Source: JANRKH01 sp964351245
Lineage (GTDB): Bacteria; Pseudomonadota; Alphaproteobacteria; Rickettsiales; Rickettsiaceae
NCBI GenBank assembly: GCA_964351245.1
Contig: CAYGNF010000020.1
Location: 1 to 21,147 of the forward strand
DNA length: 21,147 bases
Direction of reading: 5' to 3'
Shown here: positions 16,583 through 21,147 of the stretch, one piece after another
Layout of the letters: every line of letters begins with the position of its first letter
Position numbering within the stretch: position 1 is the stretch's first letter
The notes under the pieces: generated by a model
Seen by the model: the letters and a program-made list of their open reading frames with translations, nothing else
Told to the model about the DNA's origin: nothing
Databases searched by the model: none
Made by a program: the position numbers and the translations under genes

Positions 16583-17817
16583 TCATTTTGATCTATCGCC
16601 AAGATTGTTGCCTGATGAAGATGTTGGAGGCGTAGGATATGGTACTAAATTATTACTCATTTGCGTCTGACACCCCCCTTCTGGCATATTAGTAGATTGA
16701 CTTATGTCATTTGATAAAGATACCTCTTTTGATTCACTGGTCAGGATAATTTTAGAGTATAATTTTTGCATTTTTAGTGATACTGGAATATCAGATGATT
16801 TTTGTATATTCTCAGAATCATTGATATGATCAAGTTTGATATTATTATTTTTCATAAAATCATCAATAGCCTTGTGCTTTAGCGGCTCTGATATATTATC
16901 TTTTATGAGTTGATTTAAGNNNNNNNNNNNNNNNNNNNNNNNNNNNNNNNNNNNNNNNNNNNNNNNNNNNNNNNNNNNNNNNNNNNNNNNNNNNNNNNNN
17001 NNNNNNNNNNNNNNNNNNNAATAGCCTTGTGCTTTAGCGGCTCTGATATATTATCTTTTATGAGTTGATTTAAGGGTGCGAGCTGTTTGGACAAGGATGT
17101 ATCATCACCCCTATTTTTCTCAGTCCCCAATTCAGATTCTTTCTGATCAACTATATCTGCAATAAAATCTGCAGATGCATTTAATCCATCAGATACTATC
17201 TCAACTAGACATTCATCCTTTGATTGTGTTTTTAGCATATCATTTAAGACATTCATCTCAGCATCTATATAGCTTTCTGGATTTTCTATTCCCTTCATTT
17301 CCATATTATCCTGATTGCTTATCTTTCGTAAATCAGCATCTTGATTTATTTCCCCCGTATTAACCCCCGTCTGGATCATAGAATCTATAGAGGCTTTTTG
17401 CTCAGGCTTTAAATTAGCTACGAACATATCTAATTTTTCAAGATATAGTCTGAGTGTGTTGGGATTAGTTTCGGTTTGAATTTTTGCAATAATTTGCTGT
17501 AATTTGTTTTGCAGACTCAGCATTGTATTAGAGGTTTGGGGTTCTGCTTTATCATCCTGAGTGACCTTAATCTTCTCCCCCTCCCTAGACTCTTGCTTTT
17601 GATGAGATTCTTTTTGATCTTTCTGTATTCTAGCCTCAGTATTTTGTGGATCTAATACTTTATCTAAATTATTATTGCTACCGGTATTTAATGCTTGAGA
17701 TTCTTTTTGATCTTTCTGTATTCTAGCCTCAGTATTTTGTGGATCTAATACTTTATCTAAATTATTATTGCTACCGGTATTTAATGCTTGAGATTCTTTT
17801 TTTATTGTATCAGACAT
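16583..17817 (-). CDS. Hypothetical hydrophilic protein with tandem repeats, interrupted by an assembly gap
   Basis: The function is not recognised. As printed, the gene breaks into a 5' part (17817 down to the Ns) and a 3' part (a 90-codon frame from 16855 to 16583). The bases on both sides of the Ns are a 55-bp exact duplicate; collapsing them joins the two parts in the same frame, giving 359 aa: 266 residues up to KHKAI, then DDF, then the 90-residue tail. The protein is very hydrophilic (Asn, Gln, Ser, Lys, Asp, Glu) with no signal peptide or membrane segment. Residues 8-38 and 39-69 are identical repeats (ESQALNTGSNNNLDKVLD...). A helical stretch follows at about 100-145, and the tail is Pro/Ser-rich (VPYPTPPTSSSGNNLG). 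TTGTTA and TAATAT with an 18-bp spacing form a candidate promoter between 17818 and 17870. It could be an effector-like or scaffold protein, but nothing in the sequence proves this. Confidence 0.6.
16865..17074. other. Artefactual scaffold gap flanked by a 55-bp duplicate
   Basis: Exactly 100 Ns fill 16920-17019. The 55 bases before them (16865-16919) are identical to the 55 bases after them (17020-17074), and the reading frame of the surrounding gene is the same in both copies. This is the usual mark of two contigs that overlap but were joined with a fixed-length gap. The likely true sequence contains the 55-bp segment once and no missing bases. Confidence 0.85.
17603..17801. repeat. Perfect 93-bp tandem duplication, 2.1 copies
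   Basis: The unit 17604-17696 is repeated without a single difference at 17697-17789, and the first 12 bases recur at 17790-17801. Since 93 is divisible by three, the duplication keeps the frame and adds 31 residues to the encoded protein. Complete identity means a recent duplication or ongoing homogenisation, so copy number may vary between strains. Confidence 0.9.
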
Positions 17818-17930
17818 AGTACTCTATAATATATTATTTAATTTAACTATATCATAACAAAATACCATTACTAATAACTTTTTTAAGAAATTAAATTTTT
17901 TGATACAAGATAAATATTACGCCTGTGATT

Positions 17931-18359
17931 TTAGTACTCTTGTGTTGTGATGATAAATTCAGATGGTTTTAGTGTACCGGTAAACTCTCCTTTACTGAAA
18001 TCTCTAGCTATTGATGAAATAGTGGGATTATGGCCAATAATACAAATAGTATTAAAATCATCCTCTATTGACCATATGAATCTTTTAATTAATTGACTAT
18101 TCCCATCATATATCACTTCTTCTTGTCTAAAAAAAGCATCAGGAAATCTTTCAAGTAGAAATTTTGCGGTATTGCACGATCTAGGTGCATGAGATGCTAT
18201 AATTAAATCTATTGTATATTGTGATTTTAAAGCATTAGCTGATATAATAGTTTCTGTTTTGCCTTTCTCGCTCAGGGCACGTTGAAAGTCTTCTATCACT
18301 TCACCTGAATCAGAGAAATTTGGTGCATCTCCATGACGCATAAGTACTAAAGTTCTCAT
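17931..18359 (-). CDS. sixA: Histidine phosphatase family protein, SixA-like
   Basis: This is a small phosphoglycerate-mutase-fold phosphatase. SixA of E. coli removes phosphate from histidine residues of signalling proteins. The 142-aa product starts MRTLVLMRHGDAPNF, with the RHG catalytic motif at residues 8-10 (His9 being the phosphorylated residue). It has the early SixA-like spacing FQRALSEKGKTET, an Arg-containing segment (SHAPRSCNTA), and the second catalytic His in ICIIGHNPTISSIA near residue 109. It is slightly shorter than E. coli SixA (161 aa) but complete. The ATG at 18359 is the first residue of the conserved core, so the start is well placed despite no clear ribosome-binding site. 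Divergent from rluC across 73 bp. The in vivo target cannot be told from sequence; SixA is a family-level name. Confidence 0.85.
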   Translation of the reverse strand: MRTLVLMRHGDAPNFSDSGEVIEDFQRALSEKGKTETIISANALKSQYTIDLIIASHAPRSCNTAKFLLERFPDAFFRQEEVIYDGNSQLIKRFIWSIEDDFNTICIIGHNPTISSIARDFSKGEFTGTLKPSEFIITTQEY

Positions 18360-18432
18360 GAGTAGAATTTAATTTGTTGCTCATTATTTACAATTGTAAT
18401 AGAATCACCATCTAAAATCCAATAACTTGTAA

Positions 18433-19428
18433 ATGAAAAGTAAAAAAATTATTGTTCATCTCATCAATAATGATATGAGACTAGATCGATACATTAAAAC
18501 CTTGTACCCCTCTTTAACTCAGGGTTTATTAGAAAAAATACTTCGTAAAAAGCATATACTGGTCAATAAGTTGCCCAGGAAGTCAAGTTTTAGAGTGCAA
18601 CATAACGATGAGATCGAGATATTTAAACCACATCTTTTTGAGTCTGAGCCAACAATAAATGAGAATTACACTATTAATTCTCAAATCTTAGCCACAAAAC
18701 TTACGAATCAATATTGCATTATTCATAATGAGCATATTCTTGCTATCAATAAGCCTGCTGAGCTTGCATCTCAAGGAGGCGCCAAGGAGTCTATTTGCAT
18801 AGATAGCGCTCTTAGATATTTAAATAAAGATCAGACTGACTATATTAATACAGGATATAGATTGTGTCATAGACTTGATAAGTCTACTTCTGGTGTATTT
18901 ATTATTGCTCGCAATAGGCTTTCTGCACAAAAGCTTGGAGAGGCGTTTAGAGACAGGTTGATCAAAAAAACTTACGTTGCTATTCTAGATGGAGTGCCAA
19001 GAAATGAACAGGGTTGTATAATAAATAAACTCACAAAAGATATAGATGCACAATTACAGCGGGTTGCAGATGATGGAGATATGGCAGAAACTGAGTATAA
19101 GGTAATAGCCAAATCTCAAACAAAAGCCTTAGTGTTATTTTGGCCTAAAACTGGAAGAATGCATCAACTTAGAGTCCATGCTCAATTTCTTGGATGCCCT
19201 ATTGCTGGGGACCGGAAATATGGGGCTAAAATAATAAATAATCATACAATAACAAGTAGAGATAAAAATTTTCTTTTATTGCACTCTTTGGGCTCAGAAA
19301 TACCTGAATCAGTACTTGATCAGAAATATATTATCAATGCAGAAATCCCGGAATATTTTGATATGTTTGCAGAAGATGAGTTTGGCGTTTCTGCGTCTAA
19401 ATTACTTAAAAATACTCATGAATTATGA
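18433..19428 (+). CDS. rluC: 23S rRNA pseudouridine synthase, RluC-type
   Basis: The enzyme isomerises uridines to pseudouridine in 23S rRNA; the RluC/RluD group acts on helices 35, 39, 69 and 90. In 331 aa there is an N-terminal S4 RNA-binding domain (about 14-75, with MRLDRYIKTLYPSLTQGLLE), then the RluA-family catalytic domain. The hallmark CHRLDKSTSGVFIIAR carries the catalytic Asp149. Later motifs are KTYVAILDG and RMHQLRVHAQFLGCPIAGDRKYG. Length and domain order match RluC. RluD or another paralogue of the same family is the alternative. The ATG at 18433 leads directly into the S4 domain and has no strong Shine-Dalgarno. Divergent from sixA. Confidence 0.9.
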   Translation: MKSKKIIVHLINNDMRLDRYIKTLYPSLTQGLLEKILRKKHILVNKLPRKSSFRVQHNDEIEIFKPHLFESEPTINENYTINSQILATKLTNQYCIIHNEHILAINKPAELASQGGAKESICIDSALRYLNKDQTDYINTGYRLCHRLDKSTSGVFIIARNRLSAQKLGEAFRDRLIKKTYVAILDGVPRNEQGCIINKLTKDIDAQLQRVADDGDMAETEYKVIAKSQTKALVLFWPKTGRMHQLRVHAQFLGCPIAGDRKYGAKIINNHTITSRDKNFLLLHSLGSEIPESVLDQKYIINAEIPEYFDMFAEDEFGVSASKLLKNTHEL

Positions 19429-19514
19429 TAAAAAATCACTTCAAACATATTTGTTCCTTGGTGCTTTCTTCCTCATTTAACGCCCTACTCCAATCACAAA
19501 GCAATATGACTTGA
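19425..19514 (+). CDS. Possible 29-aa small ORF overlapping the rluC stop
   Basis: An ATG at 19425-19427 overlaps the rluC stop as ATGA and reads 29 codons (MIKNHFKHICSLVLSSSFNA...) to TGA at 19512-19514, just ahead of rodA. The overlap geometry suggests coupling, and the peptide has a basic start and a short hydrophobic stretch. No ribosome-binding site or homology is evident. It could be the stub of a lost downstream gene, or chance. Confidence 0.18.
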   Translation: MIKNHFKHICSLVLSSSFNALLQSQSNMT

Positions 19515-19533
19515 AATTACGACTTATCTTTAT

Positions 19534-20664
19534 ATGATTAGCGTAAGAATATTTTATATATTAGATTGCATTACTAGATTGTATAATAAATTTTATAGGC
19601 TACCTAAATTCTTGCTATTATTAATAGTGATCAACTCTATATATGGATTTGTATTACTCTATTCGGCTGGGAAAAGTAATATATACCCGTGGGCTATGAA
19701 ACAAATTATTAATTTTCTTATCTTTTTCCCGGTAATGATATTGATTGCCTTAACAAATATTAGAACTATATATAAATACTCTTACGTGCCTATAGTGTTA
19801 GTTTTGTTCTTACTCATTATTGTAGAGTTATTCGGTTATACTGCTATGGGAGCTACAAGGTGGCTGAGTGTAGGCCCATTAAGAATTCAGCCCTCTGAGC
19901 TTGCAAAAATCTCTATAGTGCTTTTCTTGGCAAAGTATTTTCATGATTTAAGTACATCAAATATTCGAAATATTTTTTATTTAGTGATACCCTCTATTAT
20001 ATCCATATTCTGCTCTCTTCTTATAATTAAGCAACCAGATTTGGGTACTGGGGTTATAATTATTATAGTATCTGCGGTATTGTTTTTTGTAGCTGGCGCT
20101 AAGATGCAACTATTTTACTTTGGATTTATATCTATATGCGCATCAGTTCCATTGATTTGGAATAAATTACACGATTATCAAAAAAAGAGAATTGCTATTT
20201 TTATAGATCCAGAGCAAGATCCTCTTGGTTCGGGATACAATATTATTCAATCAAAAATTGCTATTGGCTCTGGGGGGCTTTTTGGCATGGGTATAGGTGA
20301 AGGAAGTCAAAGTCATTTGAGTTTTTTGCCAGAACATCAGACTGACTTTATCTTTGCATGCTTATGTGAGGATTTGGGGTTTGTAGGAGCGCTCGCTCTG
20401 ATAATGTTATATGCAATGATTACGTATCTTTCTTTGAGTATTTCAATAAATACAAAGAGTTTATATATAAAGTTAGTAGCATGTGGAGCTATATCGATCT
20501 TTTTTTTCCATGGTTTTATTAATATCAGCATGGTAACTGGAATGCTACCAGTTGTTGGTATCCCACTGCCTCTGATGTCATATGGGGGGACTATGATGGG
20601 TTCAATGCTCATAGGATTCGGACTCATCATGAATGCGCATATAAATAGGAGTGTAAAATTATGA
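19534..20664 (+). CDS. rodA: Rod shape-determining protein RodA (SEDS glycosyltransferase)
   Basis: RodA is a multipass SEDS-family peptidoglycan polymerase that works with the class B enzyme PBP2 in lateral wall growth. The 376-aa protein has about ten membrane segments and the family motifs ATRWLSVGPLRIQPSELAKI (about 109-128), IKQPDLGTG and DPLGSGYNIIQSKIAIGSGG. It then carries SHLSFLPEHQTDFIFACLCE and, near the C-terminus, GIPLPLMSYGG. The LSFLPEHQTDFIF segment and the lack of an FtsW-type extension favour RodA over FtsW. The start ATG at 19534 is preceded by a 105-bp spacer. Its TGA overlaps the ATG of the next gene (ATGA), so rodA and rmuC are probably translated together. With mrcA and murD it indicates a retained, possibly reduced, wall synthesis machinery. 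Confidence 0.92.
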   Translation: MISVRIFYILDCITRLYNKFYRLPKFLLLLIVINSIYGFVLLYSAGKSNIYPWAMKQIINFLIFFPVMILIALTNIRTIYKYSYVPIVLVLFLLIIVELFGYTAMGATRWLSVGPLRIQPSELAKISIVLFLAKYFHDLSTSNIRNIFYLVIPSIISIFCSLLIIKQPDLGTGVIIIIVSAVLFFVAGAKMQLFYFGFISICASVPLIWNKLHDYQKKRIAIFIDPEQDPLGSGYNIIQSKIAIGSGGLFGMGIGEGSQSHLSFLPEHQTDFIFACLCEDLGFVGALALIMLYAMITYLSLSISINTKSLYIKLVACGAISIFFFHGFINISMVTGMLPVVGIPLPLMSYGGTMMGSMLIGFGLIMNAHINRSVKL

Positions 20665-21147
20665 TATTATTATTAACAATCGTTATTTTTATTTTATCTC
20701 TCTCTTGCGTAATACTATATACTAGATATGCAAACATAAAAACTATTGCACAAATAGACGCAGGAAAATTAAGCGCATCTATGATGAAGAATGAGGCTCT
20801 AGAGCTTGAGAAATACAAACTTGCAATAAAAGTAGAGCATGTAAGTGCAACTCTTGCAGCGAAAGAATCAGCTCAAGAGGAGTCAATAAAGCACTCCAAA
20901 TCTATATTATATGATCTAACTCATTCTCTTACAAACCAACTTATAGATATTCATAAAAAAGAAATGAGCGATGGTAGAAAAATAACGGAAGAAACAATCA
21001 TCAAGCAATCATCAAGCGTAAATCAGGAGTTGCAAAAAGTAGCAAATTTAGTCGCTAATCTAAATAAAGATTTTGAATCGTCTAAAGCAATAGTACATAA
21101 TTTAGAAAGCGCTCTACTTTCGCCGATTGCAACAGGTGTGCTAGCGG
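20661..21147 (+). CDS. rmuC: DNA recombination protein RmuC, N-terminal part (truncated by window edge)
   Basis: Only the first 162 codons are inside the window, and the frame is still open at 21147. The fragment begins with a membrane anchor (MILLLTIVIFILSLSCVILY), followed by a long charged coiled-coil and then VANLVANLNKDFESSKAIVH and NLESALLSPIATGVLA. That order matches the start of RmuC proteins, where such a segment leads into the nuclease-like core. RmuC is linked to limiting inversions at short inverted repeats. The ATG at 20661 overlaps the rodA stop and has a good ribosome-binding site AGGAG (20647-20651, 9 bases upstream). The core domain is not visible, so a different coiled-coil membrane protein is possible though less likely. 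Confidence 0.72.
   Translation, partial: MILLLTIVIFILSLSCVILYTRYANIKTIAQIDAGKLSASMMKNEALELEKYKLAIKVEHVSATLAAKESAQEESIKHSKSILYDLTHSLTNQLIDIHKKEMSDGRKITEETIIKQSSSVNQELQKVANLVANLNKDFESSKAIVHNLESALLSPIATGVLA

Noticed and set aside
16583..16855. A separate 90-aa gene downstream of the N run
   Set aside because: It is the 3' end of the 359-aa gene: the 55-bp duplicate on both sides of the Ns joins it in frame with the upstream part.
17603..17801. CRISPR-like repeats
   Set aside because: There are only two contiguous 93-bp copies with no spacers, and they lie in frame within a coding region.
1..21147. A novel defence, phage or toxin-antitoxin system
   Set aside because: Apart from two unknown genes, every intact gene belongs to a common housekeeping or envelope family. 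No integrase, transposase, restriction, toxin or signalling-nucleotide domain is visible, so the evidence does not support such a claim.

Overview
The window is an AT-rich stretch that reads as an alphaproteobacterial chromosome. The gene families and the long A/T-heavy intergenic DNA fit an obligate intracellular Rickettsiales-type bacterium. This placement is inferred from base composition and protein style, because no rRNA gene is present. Complete genes for MurD, a bifunctional class A penicillin-binding protein and RodA point to a peptidoglycan-making member.

Layout from left to right. Positions 1-1143 look eroded: a GC-rich island at the extreme left edge, one unrecognised 204-aa gene, a 31-codon remnant of an ABC-transporter ATPase on the minus strand, and about 200 bp of interrupted reading frames. 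Positions 1144-4475 hold a minus-strand type I secretion pair (PrtD-like ABC exporter, then HlyD/PrtE-like adaptor) with no outer-membrane TolC partner in view. A short A/T-only spacer with a perfect 12-bp inverted repeat separates it from a full-length DsbD-type thiol reductant transporter (4567-6486, minus). This is divergent from yqgE/algH, and the two share a very compact promoter region. Next come rpsA (ribosomal protein S1), a 418-bp gene-free spacer carrying an imperfect palindromic element, and a TGATG-overlapping mrcA-murD pair for cell-wall synthesis. murD converges on addA (helicase-nuclease) with only 3 bp between the stop codons. No addB is adjacent.

Upstream of addA is an unrecognised hydrophilic gene (16583-17817, minus) that is split by a run of 100 Ns. 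The 55 bases on each side of the Ns are identical, so the gap is almost certainly a scaffolding artefact, and collapsing it restores one 359-codon reading frame. The same gene carries a perfect 93-bp tandem duplication near its 5' end. The right-hand part holds sixA (minus), divergent rluC (plus), then rodA and rmuC coupled by an ATGA overlap. rmuC runs off the right edge.

Most of the window is housekeeping: cell-wall synthesis (mrcA, murD, rodA), translation and rRNA modification (rpsA, rluC), DNA repair (addA, rmuC) and envelope redox or export (dsbD, type I secretion). I see no CRISPR array, intact transposase, tRNA, rRNA or recognisable defence or phage module. The least explained parts are the palindromic element after rpsA, the repeat-bearing 359-aa gene, the left-edge decayed region and the ABC remnant.
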